Assembly (NCBI GenBank): GCA_033807775.1
Contig: CM066314.1
Location: forward strand, 147,921,429-147,985,428
Source of the DNA: Saussurea involucrata
Taxonomy: Eukaryota > Streptophyta > Magnoliopsida > Asterales > Asteraceae
Direction of reading: 5' to 3'
DNA: 64,000 nt
Part shown: positions 1-11,735 of the stretch, one piece after another
Position numbering within the stretch: position 1 is the first letter of the stretch
Layout of the letters: each line of letters begins with the position of its first letter
The notes under the pieces: model-generated
Seen by the model: only the letters and a program-made list of their open reading frames with translations
What the model was told of the DNA's origin: nothing
Databases searched by the model: none
Translations under genes and position numbers: made by a program

Positions 1-2051
1 GCGCCGTCACGTCATACCTCACACCATTTTGAACCTTCGTGTGTATCGATGATGATGATTTTGGTGATGATATGGATGCGGTTCTCTGAAGATGGGTGGT
101 GGGTAGAAAGGTGGAGGAGATGGAGTCTTGTGTTATTGTTTTTTTACAATTAATAAAATTATAATATCTTTTTAATTTTAACAGAAAGAGGTAAAATGAT
201 TAAAATATCCCTCATCAAACTGGAATTAATGGGAAAATTCAACATCCGTATGTGGGAGGGACGAAATCTGTTGAACATTGACAATCGTGAGGGACTAAAT
301 ATGAGTTTTTGAAGTTTAGGGACTATTTCCATTGAAAATTACAAATGTTAGGGACCAAAATTGAACTTTACTCTTGTTTGTGGTGTATATATATTGACAC
401 ACAAATTGGAAGAAAACCCCTTTCCCCTATCTGAACTCCCCCATAACTGTACTAACGACCTCTTTTGCAACGACCTTCTACTTATACGTCGACAACCTCC
501 GTTTTCTTTCAGTTGGTGTCCACCATCCTCTTCCCCATGGATGGACCTTTATAAGGGCACACGGTGGCACGTGGCACCGTATCATATCCCCGGCGAAGGG
601 TAAAAAATTTTGGTTTCGTGAAAGGTGCAACCGTATCGTTTTAGGAGGTGCTACCGTATTTTTTTGGAAGTGCAACCGTAACTCGTAATCAACCAAAAAA
701 ACCCTTGAAATCAACCAAAAATACTGAAAAAGTCTCTCAAAATCGTTAAAAAAACTTAAAAAACTTGAAGTCAAGCCAAAAACTTTAAAAATCCCTCGAA
801 ACACCGAACTTTGGCTAAAAACATATCGGTCGATATTGAACGTTGGTAAAAAAGATACACATGTCGATAAAAACCGTTTGAAAAAATTTGATGCCACCGT
901 ATGAAAAAGTTTCTAAGTCCGTCCCTGCTCTTCCCAAACCACAGATGGAATACATGCCTATTTGTATCTCATATCATCTTCACGCCACAGACCAAAGTCG
1001 TTTATCATCTCCACCCTCTCCCAATTTTCATCTCCTGCAGACACATATTGACTACATAACTTATGTAAACACATATTGAAGACACCATAGACCCCCCTAA
1101 ATCAGAAACCACTACATAATATATACAAAGGGACAAAAACCCTCACAACACACTAAACGACACGCCTAGTTGCTGAAGAAAACGGTGAAAGCACATAATC
1201 TCTAGAGAGCATAGAAGAAGCACCGAAGAACACAGATACATGGAAATCACATGGATCAAAGTCGCAACACCACCTTTGACTAATACCATTGAAAGCACAA
1301 GGACTAAAGTAGCCTTCCCGATCTCCTTCTGTTTTCCTTGCACCTTCGTACACCTGTTTGGTCATCATCCCGACCCTTTGTTCCTTTCCTTCTCTCTATC
1401 ACGATCAAAACCACCCTACCACCGTTCTGTTGACCAACCTCATCACATCCCATTTCTTTGTTTTTCTACGTCTCCCTTTTCTAACCAATAAACAAAATTT
1501 GTAGAAGCAAAAACACTAATTGAATCTTGTTTTTGAGGTGTTGATTTTGTTTTGTTTTTAATTTTGATTTTGGGTTTAGGGTTTTGGTTTTCGGTTTTAT
1601 TTTAAAGTTTGGATTTGGGTTTGACTTTGGGGTTTGGATTTAGGTTTGATTTTGATTTTGAGACTTTTTTTGTGTGTGCGAATAGACGAATGTGTGTTCT
1701 ATGGTTTGGGTAGAGAAGATGACTGGAAAAGGGGATGTGGTGGTGTTCGGAAAAGATGAACGAATGGTTTGAGTTGTCGGAGGTACAAATTGGGGAGGGG
1801 ATTGATGGGGCCATTAATTAATTAATTGTTAGCCTTTTAAAGTGAAATGCCAAAAAAGTGTAAAAAGTCTAAAATACCCTTTATTTAACAGAATTTTTTA
1901 CGATCATTAGAGAGAGGAACCAATTACATATGCTTTTGCAAACCCCAATGACCAATTTGTATTTTCTAAACCATTGGGACAAAAGTGTTATATCCGATAA
2001 ACCACAAGGACCAAACATGTAGTTTACTCTTATCAATAACACTTAATAATA
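1..2051. other. Non-coding stretch with Mutator-type terminal sequences
   Basis: I find no supportable gene here; the short ORFs have no recognisable domain. Two segments, about 180-375 and 1855-2031, end in the same kind of sequence (a 'ggaccaaa' motif followed by 'tttactctt'). This resembles the end of the Pack-MULE that starts at 2052, so they may be termini of related Mutator-like elements. Their opposite ends are not visible. Positions 1530-1660 are a GT-rich low-complexity tract with degenerate 'tttaggg'-like units. Confidence 0.5.
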
Positions 2052-2310
2052 AGAGTAAACTCTACTTTTGGTCCTTGAGGTTTAGTGATTTCTTTGAAAC
2101 AAGTATCCGTGGTTTCATAAGTCGACTTATGGTCCGCATGGTTTTGATTTTTCTCTAGAATCAGGACCTTGCCACTAACCCCGTTAAAAACCACCGTTAG
2201 AGTCAGGGGTATTTTCGTCATTTCACATTTTCTTCCTGTTTTTGTAATTGTTTTTTGTTTTTTTACTTTTACAAAAATCATTAAACTACAGGGACTGATA
2301 TGCAATTACA
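2052..2310 (+). repeat. Left terminal inverted repeat of the Pack-MULE
   Basis: This arm pairs with 3665-3927 in reverse complement. The outer 210 bp match with only scattered substitutions; the inner 45 bp match more loosely. Confidence 0.8.
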
Positions 2311-2395
2311 GTGTTTTTTTTCATTCCTTCTGAATAATCTTTATCTCTTCATCTCCTTTATAAATTTATTAAGAAAAATCTTCATCTCTTCATCT

Positions 2396-2548
2396 CCTTT
2401 TCTCCGGCCTCGTTCATCTCCTCTCACCACCGCCACCACCCCTTCCTCCCTACCACCGCCGCCTCCGGATTCCTCCCTACCACCGCCGTCTCTACTCCTC
2501 TCACCATCGCCACCACCCCTCCTTCTCTACTTTATCTCCCTATCTCAG
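2396..2548 (+). repeat. CT-rich Ser/Pro low-complexity tract
   Basis: Repeated 'ccaccgcc' and 'ctcctctcacc' units precede the captured transporter fragment. The tract ends in 'tctcag' directly before the ABCC homology, which looks like the pyrimidine tract and AG of an intron acceptor copied together with the exon. Confidence 0.5.
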
Positions 2549-2900
2549 GCCTTCAGTTGGGACGATGATGCAGCTGAAGGTGGTGTGGTCAACCACTTGA
2601 ACTTTAAAGTCAAAAAAGGGGAACTTGCAGCGATTGTTGGGACCGTGGGTTTCGGGAAATCGTCCCTTCTTTCATCTGTTATTGGCAAAATGCACAATCC
2701 AAGAGAACATTTTGTTCGGTTTGCCAACGGATACACAAAAGTACAAAGAAGTGATCAAGAATTGTTTCTTGGAGAAAGACATGGAAATGATGGAATTCGG
2801 AGATCAGACTGAAATCGGTGAGCGTGGGATTAACCTCAGCGGTGGCCAGAAGCAGAGGATTCAACTTGCCCGAGCTGTTTATCAAGATTGTGAGTCATTG
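2549..2900 (+). pseudogene. ABCC (MRP-type) ABC transporter, NBD1 fragment
   Basis: Two overlapping frames encode pieces of a plant ABCC nucleotide-binding domain 1. The first has the 'AFSWDDD' lead-in and a Walker A loop (GTVGFGKSS; the third G of the usual GSGKS pattern is kept). The second begins 'IQENILFGLP' and runs through EFGDQTEIGERGINLSGGQ, the ABC signature LSGGQ, to RAVYQDC. The family normally has about 25 residues between the Walker A helix and IQENILFG; these are missing, and the loss also shifts the frame. Homology stops after QDC, before the Walker B aspartates. The fragment cannot make a working ATPase. Its position inside Mutator-type inverted repeats indicates capture from a host ABCC gene. 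Confidence 0.85.
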
Positions 2901-2944
2901 GCTTTAATGGAGACTGGAAAATGTTAAGTATGGATGAACATTTG

Positions 2945-3115
2945 GCAGTCTCCTCTTCAGATTTGGATTTAGGGTTTTGTTTTAGATTTTTTAGATTTAG
3001 GGTTTTGATTTGATTTTAGATTTATGGTTTTGTTTTAGATTTTTTAGATTTAGGGATTTGATTTGATTTTAGATTTAGGGTTTGAGACTTAGATTTTTTA
3101 TTGTAATTTTATTGA
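2945..3115 (+). repeat. AT/G low-complexity tandem repeat
   Basis: A unit of roughly 50 bp built on 'gattttttagatttagggttttgat' style sequence is repeated about twice, with further partial copies. No coding potential is seen from here to the right TIR at 3665. Confidence 0.6.
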
Positions 3116-3664
3116 ATTAATTGATAACCCAAATGATTCCACGAATTCTAATCGAAATACATTCTGGGTCTTGATATTGTTCTTGTTTCTATCACATCTG
3201 AAAAAGTTGCCCAATTATCACCACTTCTCTACTTTCACTTCTTTATGCAGCAGCTACGAATCTTTGATCAGGAATGTTCTTTGACTGAAATGGGGATCTT
3301 GAGAGAATGATTTCAAACACTTAATTGAACTTTATTTCATCATTGTTATCACATTGATTTTGTTAGTTTTCTTTTCTGGATGATTCTTTGTTCGTTGATT
3401 ATGTTCATAAATCTCACAAGGGTTTTACTTAAAGAATCATAATTGAATTGTCGAAAAACTATAATGTATACTGAACTTATGACTCTGTTCTTCCCCAAAA
3501 TTGTATTCTTGATTAGATTGAAATTCGAGAAAGTTGCAATTATTGTTGTAGGGTGGTGAATTTGAAGAAGAAGAAGAAGAAGATGATGATGATGATGTTT
3601 GCATTTTTTATGGGGTTATGATTCAGAATGTTGGGAGAGATTTGGGAAGAAGATGAAGAGAGAA

Positions 3665-3927
3665 AGAGAGTGTTACAAGTTGGTCCCTAAAGTTTGATAA
3701 CTTTTACAAATATAAGAAAAAACAAATAACAATTAAAAAAACAGGAGGAAAATGTGAAATGACGAAAATACTCCTGACTCTAATGGTGGTTTTTAACAGG
3801 GTTAGTGGCAAGGTCCTGATTCTAGAGCAAAATCAAAACCATGAGGACCATAAGTCGACTTATGAAACCACATATACTTGTTTCAAAGAAATCATTAAAC
3901 CTCAGGACCAAAAGTAGAGTTTACTCT
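3665..3927 (-). repeat. Right terminal inverted repeat of the Pack-MULE
   Basis: Reverse complement of 2052-2310. The outer end reads 'gtagagtttactct'. Confidence 0.8.
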
Positions 3928-5482
3928 AATAAGAAATACAAAATTACAATAAATACTTACTTTTAACTTTTATTGGCAAGAGATACAATTATATTTCGTG
4001 TTTTTATTTGTTATGTTATTGTAAAATAAACGATGAATAGACAAAACGCAATAAGCTGATAAGCTGCTTTTAAGTGTGTGACAAATTCTGTTTATACATG
4101 TAAAAATGACAAAAAAGGACATTATTCAATATTATTGGTTTTTTTGTATTTTTAACATATAACTGTTTATTTTTCATCATTTATAATAATATTTTTGACA
4201 ACAATTTATATCAATAACATTAATAATAATTTATATCAACAATTTATCTCTTGAATCCACTAACAGAAGATGTGTTTACTCTTATCATACATATGTTCAA
4301 GTTCTTATTTTTCTACCCCTTGCAATCTACAAATGCCAAACTTGCAGTTGGAGTTTTTGGGTTATTATTTGGCTGAGTTAAGCTTGCTAGATTATGGTTG
4401 CCTCAGAAGAGGATTCAAATTCTTATAAAGGACTGAAAAATCGAACCAAACAAGATGCTTACCAATCCGAGAGTAAAGAAAAAAAGAACAAAATCAACCT
4501 GCTTACTGATTTCAAGAATGTAAAGGACAGGAAAATCGAGCCAAACAAGTGAAAACACAAACCAGTGCCAATCCATCACAATCCCAGTGAAAATCGGATA
4601 GAAACATATGAAAATCGACCAAAACTCAAACATTAGATGCATAGATGGAGACGATCGATTGAGTAAAGACATACCTATGGAGAAGATGATCGACGGTGAT
4701 GAGAGGAATCGCCCACCAGAGGAGATATCGTATGGAGAAGATGAGAGCCAGATGAGACAGACCGTATGGAGAAGATGAGAGGAATCGAGAGCAAGAGGAG
4801 ACCATCGAGAGAAATCAGAGGAATCCGATACGATTTAGGTTAAAAAGGGGTAAAAATGTAATTTGGTTTTCAAGTCTAACATAACAACACTTGAGGCGTA
4901 GCCCTCCAAGTTCCAGACACCTTACACTTTAGCCCTTGACGACCATTCTTGATTTATATGCTCAACATTTACACATTTAGTCCTTCAAGAATTGACACAC
5001 TTGCTCTGCTACACTTGAACTATCTCTAACATTGAAAGTAGAAACTCTTTTATTTTATTCCTAAACTGAAAGAATCATATAAAAGAAATCAATATGTATT
5101 CAGTTATGTATCCCGTCAAGATTGACATAAAACTATAATGTATATTTTAACACAAACATTTGTACTTCCCATAATACCCTTCATGTGAGAATTGTTTTCG
5201 CAATTGAGTTAATAAATTTACCTTTAAGCATATTAAATATTGTATATGTTATTGTGTCTGTAACAACTTGTTTTAACAAGTAAAACATAACAGAAAGAAA
5301 GCTGTTGAAATTTTAATAAAACAGAAAAAGGAGTTGTTGGATATTAATAAGCATAAATAAATAAAAAATGTATTAAGTATTAATATATATATATAGAGAG
5401 AGAGAGAAGGGGGGGGGGAGGGAGGTTCAAACGAGAACGCTAACTATTTAAGAAAACAAGAAAACAAGAAAACAACAAATCA
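3928..5482. other. Non-coding, AT-rich, no gene seen
   Basis: I see no gene here. Positions 4680-4850 hold repeated 'gagaagatgagaggaatcgag' type units, and about 4855-5000 resembles another Mutator or MITE end ('ttagcccttgacgacc', 'tttagtccttcaag'). A compound microsatellite lies at 5381-5418. Confidence 0.45.
5381..5418. repeat. Compound microsatellite (AT)n(GA)n(G)10
   Basis: Roughly seven AT units run into GA units and then a run of ten G. It directly precedes the short 'aagaaaac' direct repeats into which the solo LTR inserted. Confidence 0.9.
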
Positions 5483-5487
5483 GTTAT

Positions 5488-7045
5488 TGTAACGACCCAA
5501 ACAAAAGTAAAAGCATAACATGGCATTGAATATAAAACATCCCAAAAAGGGTCTCAAAATTTTCTCAAGTACAACTGTCTCAAAACTAGGTTGGCGGAAA
5601 CAACCTATTCACAACTGAGAATAAAATAAAAGTCTAAATAGCATAATCGATGTCACTATCTCTAAAAGCGTCTGCACTCTAAGTCTTCTCCTTACTCTTA
5701 CCGGAGCTTCTTATTACCTGCTTCCCTGAAAAGGTTTAGGTTGGAGAATGCGAGGGTTAGACCGTAAGGTCTAGTGAGCTCCCTCAAGAAGCAACAATTC
5801 AAAATAATGTATATTTGAAACAGTTCATATCTTTCATAGATAACAACTTTAAATAAACTTTCATGTACACTACACATGTAAATGGCACACTGAAGTCACC
5901 CGGAAGTGACAACGTGTAAGTCTCATACTGCCTTAATGGGTCACACCTCCCATGGCATAAACGGGACACACCCCCCGGTATGAGCACTGGCGGACCACAC
6001 CCCCCGACTTAGCCGATTTACATCTAATAACAATGTATGCATACATCTCAAGTAAACTTCCATACACGCATTCTCATAAAATAAAACATTTCATTTTATG
6101 TTCTCGTACTTACTTCAGGAAACACGTTTAAAATACATGTTTAGTTAGAAAACCCACCCGTCGACTTGCACAATGCTTCTCACGTAGCTTCTGGTGTCTA
6201 AATGGAACACCTAAGAGGTTGAAAGATTAAGAATAATAAGGCGCACATTCTGAACAGATCCCCAAAACTTGGCTAAAAAAGGACCACTGGATCCGAAACC
6301 ATAGTTTCGGACTCCACTCCCATGCCGGATCCAACCCGAATTCCGGTTCCATACCACTCCGGATACTATACCGGATCCAATCCGGATTCTGGTTCCAACA
6401 CCACTCCGGATCCCATACCGAATCCAATCCGGATTTCGGTTCCAACACCACTCCGGATCTGATTGCAGACTCCGCTTCTGGGCCGCATCCGGACCTCACT
6501 CCCGGATCGCATCCGGACTACACTTACTCCGGGTTAGTCGATTTCGGGACCTGGCGAGGACGATCGCCGACACTGCTAAAAAACAAGGGTTAAGGATTAA
6601 CCCTTCCCAAATCAATTTCTAAGTCTCCTATTCGACATGGCGATTAATCCAATCCCCTTAATCCCCCTTTAAGGTCGAAAAACTACAATCTGCCCTCCAT
6701 CCTTAAGAGTTAATTGGTTAAACAAACAATGTTATTTCTGCTCAATAATCTGGTTGTTATAACCCAATAGTTACCATGAGATAGTAAGGATTACCTTGAA
6801 TGGGTTGATGGAGAAGTTTTCTTCCTCTTCTTCTTCCAAGATCGCAGGTTGCAGCTCACTACCTCTTTTCTCTGCTCACTCTCACAGCTGCTAAGGGAGA
6901 AATGATAATAGCCTAGGGTTTTGTGCCAATAATTGAGGGTTTTATACCCCCTACCGAAATTACACTTTGGTCCCTTAAGATACAAAGTTCCACATTACTT
7001 CCACATTTCTTATTTTTCCTTTAAATTTGAAACTTGGTTATTACA
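5488..7045. mobile_element. Solo LTR, probable Ty3/gypsy
   Basis: This 1558-bp segment starts TGTAACGACCC and ends GGTTATTACA, the TG...CA ends of an LTR. It is flanked by a perfect 5-bp duplication, GTTAT, at 5483-5487 and 7046-7050. No primer site, gag or pol is attached, so it is a solo LTR left by LTR-LTR recombination. Sequence start and length suggest a chromovirus-type gypsy LTR, but this lineage call is an inference. The short ORFs inside are not genes. Confidence 0.8.
6310..6475. repeat. Tandem repeat of about 54 bp inside the solo LTR
   Basis: About three imperfect copies of a unit built from 'ccggatccaatccggatt' and 'ggttccaacaccactccgg'. The motif TCCGGAT recurs every few tens of bases. 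The repeating minus-strand peptide seen here is a by-product of the repeat. Confidence 0.75.
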
Positions 7046-7050
7046 GTTAT

Positions 7051-7936
7051 TTCTCTCATTTTTGGTATAAACAAGAAAACAACAAATCACTATTCAAGTA
7101 GTGACTAACCTAGTTCCAAGCTCCTCAACCTTGGGTATAAATAGACAGGCTATTCTTGTTATTTCTCTCATTTTATTGCAACTTCCAGCAGAAAACACTC
7201 GCACACACACACAATTCCATATTTTGTAAGGGAGAAATAGAAGATTAGCAAGCAAGGGTAGGGGCTGCTGAATTTAAGCTTTATTAACCAAAAACAAAGG
7301 TGATTACTTATCTTTTCTTTTGGTTTGATTCCTAAACCTGAGATACATATTTGTGTATATGTTTTCATGAAATTTTGTTTATATTTTGTTATTATAAAAA
7401 GTATGAACACCATTTAATGGCATAACTATGTATAACATGTAATATGTATTTTTAAAACGCATGATAGATGAACAAATATGGTCACCGGTGGAATGAGAAT
7501 CATCGAGATGGTATAACCGCGGTAAGGGGTCGTAGAAACGGTCCCGAATCCTTGACGAGGGGTTCCGAATAAAAGCCGAAAAGAGGCGACACCCACTGAG
7601 AGAAATGAAATATGGAAATCTTAAATGTTTAAATGCTTTACATGCATATACATGATACAATAGCTTATTTGAGGCCATGAATAGATTTTTTAAATATTTT
7701 ATGCATTAAAATGAGATTTGTAATCACAAGTCAATCAATGGCTTAAAAGTTATAAATATGTATCTCAGTTGTGGACAAAATTACTTGAGAGGTGAAAAGG
7801 AAGTCTCGAAGGGATTATCGAAAGCTTCATTTCGTGGTCTAGTCGGATGTTGTTTTGGTTTGTATAATTTAGTTTTCTTTATAACTTAGCTTAGTATGTA
7901 TTATTAGAATATAGATATGTACGTTGTAACTATGAT
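7051..7936. other. Non-coding; TATA-like site but no gene
   Basis: A TATA-like sequence (GGGTATAAATAGAC) at about 7134-7147 is followed by a leader-like stretch with a CA microsatellite near 7201. It may be the remnant of another LTR, into which the solo LTR at 5488 inserted. No coding sequence is recognisable. Confidence 0.4.
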
Positions 7937-8848
7937 TGTTGGGTCATCAAAGATTTGAAATTGACTCACCGATGCTTCTCCTAAATCTTACTTATAATAT
8001 TTTAAATTGGTTCTTTACAATGACTTGTACAAGATAGCAAATGTTCGGTGAAGTCGGAGATCAACCGAAATCAAGCTTGAAGATATTCTCATTGTGGAAA
8101 TGATGAATAACCTTCTCAACAAACAACAAGTCATTATCCACCAATGGTCCTCATACATCGGTGGACATCTTCCACCTACCCATCTCTTGGTCGGTCAATA
8201 TGAGTCCCACCGATGAAAGCTTCATATCGGTGGGATCTCAAATATCTTCACATATGCTTCTCTCCATTGACACAAATTCCAAAGTACTCACATCGGTGGA
8301 ACAAGATCGGTGGAACAGTCTTGGAAGACACATCAAGAAGATCATTTAATTTGGGACAATATCTATTGCCAGGTAAAAGTGACTATTTGTCGTTTTATCC
8401 ATTATCAGATAAAGTCTCAATCAGCATGGGTATTCTTCCTAGTACCAAAGCAAAAAGGTGATAAGGACATCAACTTTTCACAAGTCAACACCTACAATTG
8501 AATCTCCTGATGACAAGTGTCCTAAACATTTAATGCTTCTCACACTATAAAAGGAGGAAGAAGCTCCCCATGCAAACTACGCTTTCTGAAGATTTTCTCA
8601 GTGCAAGCATCCTCCATTTTCTCAAGAACTTTATAACTTTGATTCTAAGTGTTCAAGTTGTTTTGTTTTCAGTATACTTTGTGAAAGATTGTTAGAATAG
8701 TTTATCTGTTCTTTTCCGCAACAATCTTTAGTTTCTATGTGTAATTCTTGTTGAAAGATTTTCAATAATAGAATTAAAATTGTGAAAAATTTGAGTATTG
8801 TATTCAACTCCCCTTCTACAATACTTGTTAAGTCATCTGAGACTAACA
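7937..8848 (+). repeat. Element A 5' LTR
   Basis: The start is inferred from TGTTGGGTCATC, which aligns in position with the start of the D LTR (TGTTGATCC). The end ACTAACA directly precedes the primer site. A TATA box (TATAAAAG) lies at 8546-8553. The LTR carries about six copies of ATCGGTGG or its complement. The 3' LTR is not in the window, so the left boundary is not confirmed by comparison. Confidence 0.65.
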
Positions 8849-8849
8849 A

Positions 8850-8863
8850 GTGGTATCAGAGCA
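8850..8863 (+). promoter_or_regulatory. Element A primer binding site (tRNA-iMet)
   Basis: TGGTATCAGAGC immediately follows the LTR end. It is complementary to the 3' end of plant initiator tRNA-Met, as is usual for Copia elements. Confidence 0.9.
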
Positions 8864-8893
8864 GAAAGTTTAATTCATAAACTTGATCTGCGA

Positions 8894-11412
8894 TGGCTGC
8901 CTCTTCCTCTTCAACAAATGAAAACTCTTTTTAAAACAACTTTTCTAAAAATGGCTCCATAGCCAAACCTCCTAAGTTTAACCCTAACAACTTTTCTCTT
9001 TGGAAAATCCGCATGATGCTCTTCATGGAAGGAGTGGATACTAGATATCCAACCATTCTCAAAGAGGGACCCATTATCCCTAGAGTCTGGGCTCGCTATG
9101 AAACGCAGAGGCCTGGTAAAGAAACCATCGATAAGGAGGACTCTAGTGACTCCGATGATTCTGATGAGTCTTCTGACAAAGAGAAATCCAAAGCTACTGG
9201 TCGTTATATCCTCAAAAACCCAAAGAAATATACTGATGAGGAAAAACGTTTGGTTTCTCTTGATTCTAAGCTCGGGGCAATTATTGCTCTCTCTCTTTCT
9301 GATGAGGTCTACCACTCTCTAGTAAACTTTGAAACTGCTAAAGAAATATGGACCACACTCTGTGTACTGTACGAAGGTACAGAGGAAGTGAAGAAGAGCA
9401 AAAAGATTGCTCTCATCAGAAAGTATGAGCTCTTTGCTCATGAGAAAGGTGAATCTCTCCCCATCTATTATAATCGATTCAACAGTCTTCTAAATGATCT
9501 GAAGTTATTGGGCAGAGTCTATGATAATGAGGAAGTCTTATGCAAGTTCATGGATCGTCTCCCTGAATTTTAGGAGAACATATGCACTTGCATCAAGACA
9601 ACCAAGGACCTTGAGTACATGCCCTTAATTGTCTTGTATGGAACTCTCTTTAACTTTGAACAACCAAACTACAAAGGAAATCTTTCATCAAAGAGATAAA
9701 GGGCTCTTCTATAGCCCTTGTCAGTGAAAATTCCAAGAAATCTCAAAGTGTTCCTCGAATCACCTATCCTTCATCAGACTCTGACAATGACAGCCAAAAC
9801 AACTCTACCCACCAAACGGAGGCATATCTAAGTGATGCCGATGATGAAGGTGAGGAAATCTCGGTTGAGCAGATGTCTGATGAAATGGCTATGATGGCTG
9901 GTTTCAAGAACAAGTCTCGTCCCTCCAGCAAATCTAGAACTTTCAGAAAACCCTTTTCTTCCACAAAAAACCCCTATTCTGATAAGTCAAACGAGGAATG
10001 TTTTAATTGTGGGTAGAAAGGACACTTTGCATCTGAGTGCAGAAGTAAGCGTGTTGTAAAACCTAGGACCACATCATCTGACAAGTTCTCCTCTAAGTAT
10101 GAGAAACCCAAAAACAACTCCTTCAAATCAACCTTTTCCAAGAAAGGCACTCAATCATCTTGTCAAGATCATCAAGAACGTGCTGAGAAGTACAAGGCCA
10201 AATACAAGAAAGAGAAAGAAAGAAGTGAGGTCTCCTCAGAAAAGGGGAAGGGCTCATGGCAGAAATTCATGATTGGGATGAAGAAGAAACCCCTGACAGT
10301 GATTCTCCCAACATGTGTTTCATGGCCATATCTGAAGATATGGAAGATTCTGAAGAGGCTGTCTCTCCAATGGCTCTAGTGTCAACTGGGTGCTCGACAT
10401 CATATTCTCAGGTACATCCATTTAATTCTATGACTGACATTGAAAACATTGATGCATTTGAATCCTTAACTAATGACTTCTATAGTATGAAGGATGCCAA
10501 GAAAAGAAAATCTACTCAAGTCAAAAATCTTTCCTCTCAACTTGAAATGTGTATGTCCAAACTTGAAAAGTTTGAGGAAATCAAGGCTGAGCTTAAGGAT
10601 CTGAAAACCATAAATCACATTATTTCCAAAGAGAAAAACAAGCTTTTTAAAAGATTAAAAAGAGAACAAGAGACTGTTAGAAAATGGACTAGTTCTTCGA
10701 AAAATCTTGAGAGAATCTTTAAAGACCAAATCTCTTGTGACAATAAATCTGGCTTAGGTTTTGGAAAAATGGATTATGAACTTCCTTCTCAGACTCTTGC
10801 TCCTACCTCAAGTGAGTGGCATAATTCTTTAGAGTCAAGCTCTTGTGACTCTATTTCTTTAAACTCAGATGATCTAAATGAAGCTTTAACATTCAGAATG
10901 TTCATTAAGGCAAAAGACTCTTCTTCTGTTCAAAACATTGAGAATCAAGATTCCAATGATGCTTCAAAACCCATTCATGATCTTTTGAAAGTTTTAACAA
11001 TTGATGAAGCTTCTTCTTCTAATTCAACAGCCTCAAAGACTTTCAAAATTGACAATACCACAAATCCTTCTTTAAAAAGAAAATCTTCAGACCTTGCAAG
11101 AGATCATTTCAAAAACTCTTCAAGAAACTCTTCAATCAACTTTGCTCCTACAACTTCTGGTAATGGGATTATAAGTTTTCCTCCCCTCATCTCTACCTTT
11201 GGTCCTAAAGCTATTCAAATCGATGTCATAGGAAAGGAAAAGAAAAAGTGCAAAAACCCAAAAAGACGTTTATCTATAGAAAATGTTACAACTGTGGTGA
11301 CACTTTTCATCTTGCAAAGGATTGTCCCAAGGATAGAATAGATCGAACCAAAACTAAGGAATCTGTCTCTAACCCCAAAGGACCCACTACCAAATGGGTA
11401 CCTAGGAACTAA
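8894..11412 (+). pseudogene. Element A gag polyprotein, degraded
   Basis: The start ATG at 8894 is followed within 20 codons by a TAA, after which the gag homology continues. A UBN2-type Copia gag domain (NNFSLWKIRMMLFMEG to the 'LPEF' region near 9570) matches D gag. It has a TAG where D has Trp in LPESWDN, and a frameshift near 9690. A CCHC zinc knuckle at about 9990-10040 has a stop inside it (CFNCG, stop, KGHFASEC). A coiled-coil, Ser-rich region lies at 10256-11280. A second knuckle (CYNCGDTFHLAKDC) sits near 11285-11330. The ORF ends KWVPRN then TAA at 11410-11412, the same ending as D gag. In a working element gag would form the particle and package RNA; this copy cannot. Confidence 0.85.
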
Positions 11413-11423
11413 TCTGTGTATGC

Positions 11424-11735
11424 ATGCAGGTTCTTGAGCACCATCAAATCTGGTATTTGGATAGTGGGTGCTCACGTCACATGACGGGAAACAAATCTCT
11501 TCTCATTAACTATGTGTCTGAAAAGGGTCCATCTGTAACATTTGGGGACAACTCTAGAGGCTACACCAAAGGATATGGAACTCTCACCAACGGATCTGTC
11601 ACCCAACAAAGTTGCATTTGTTGAAGGCCTCATGCATAATGTTTTAAGTATCAGCCAACTGTGTGACATAGGGTACAAAGTTATATTTGAACTTTGTATC
11701 TGTACTATTGTTGACAAAAATATGAAAGTGGTTCT
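11424..11735 (+). pseudogene. Element A pol, protease part (5' piece)
   Basis: Encodes a Copia aspartic protease with the DSG catalytic motif (IWYLDSGCSRHMTG), then the stretch up to LCDIGYKVIF with a frameshift near 11610. It is one nucleotide out of frame with gag, unlike D where gag and pol share a frame. It is cut at 11735 by the insertion of element B (target duplication GTTCT, 11731-11735). Confidence 0.85.

Larger units (their letters stand above)
2052..3927. mobile_element. Pack-MULE (Mutator-like element carrying a host gene fragment)
   Basis: Two inverted repeats of about 250 bp bound this segment. The left arm starts AGAGTAAACTCTAC and the right arm ends with its reverse complement. 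By eye the arms are about 95% identical over their outer 210 bp, and a weaker match extends further in. Long terminal inverted repeats around a non-transposase host gene fragment define Pack-MULEs. The interior holds a broken ABCC transporter NBD and AT-rich filler but no transposase, so the element is non-autonomous. The 9-bp target duplication is not clean: the flanks share a 7-bp 'taataag' with ambiguous boundaries. The Pack-MULE call rests on the arms and the cargo. Confidence 0.78.

Noticed and set aside
1..375. Full Mutator-like element at the window start
   Set aside because: Only one terminus-like segment is visible; the opposite arm is absent or outside the window.
2033..2305. Minus-strand ORF in the Pack-MULE arm
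   Set aside because: Lies in the terminal inverted repeat; no homology.
4415..4672. Minus-strand hydrophobic ORF (85 codons)
   Set aside because: AT-rich region, no domain; chance ORF with Phe/Leu from A-rich DNA.
5395..5482. Helitron end ('ggttcaaacgagaacgctaa')
   Set aside because: No paired TC start or hairpin-CTRR end could be located.
6227..6499. Minus-strand ORF with repeating GLDSVW-like peptide
   Set aside because: Translation of the 54-bp tandem repeat in the solo LTR; no start context or homology.
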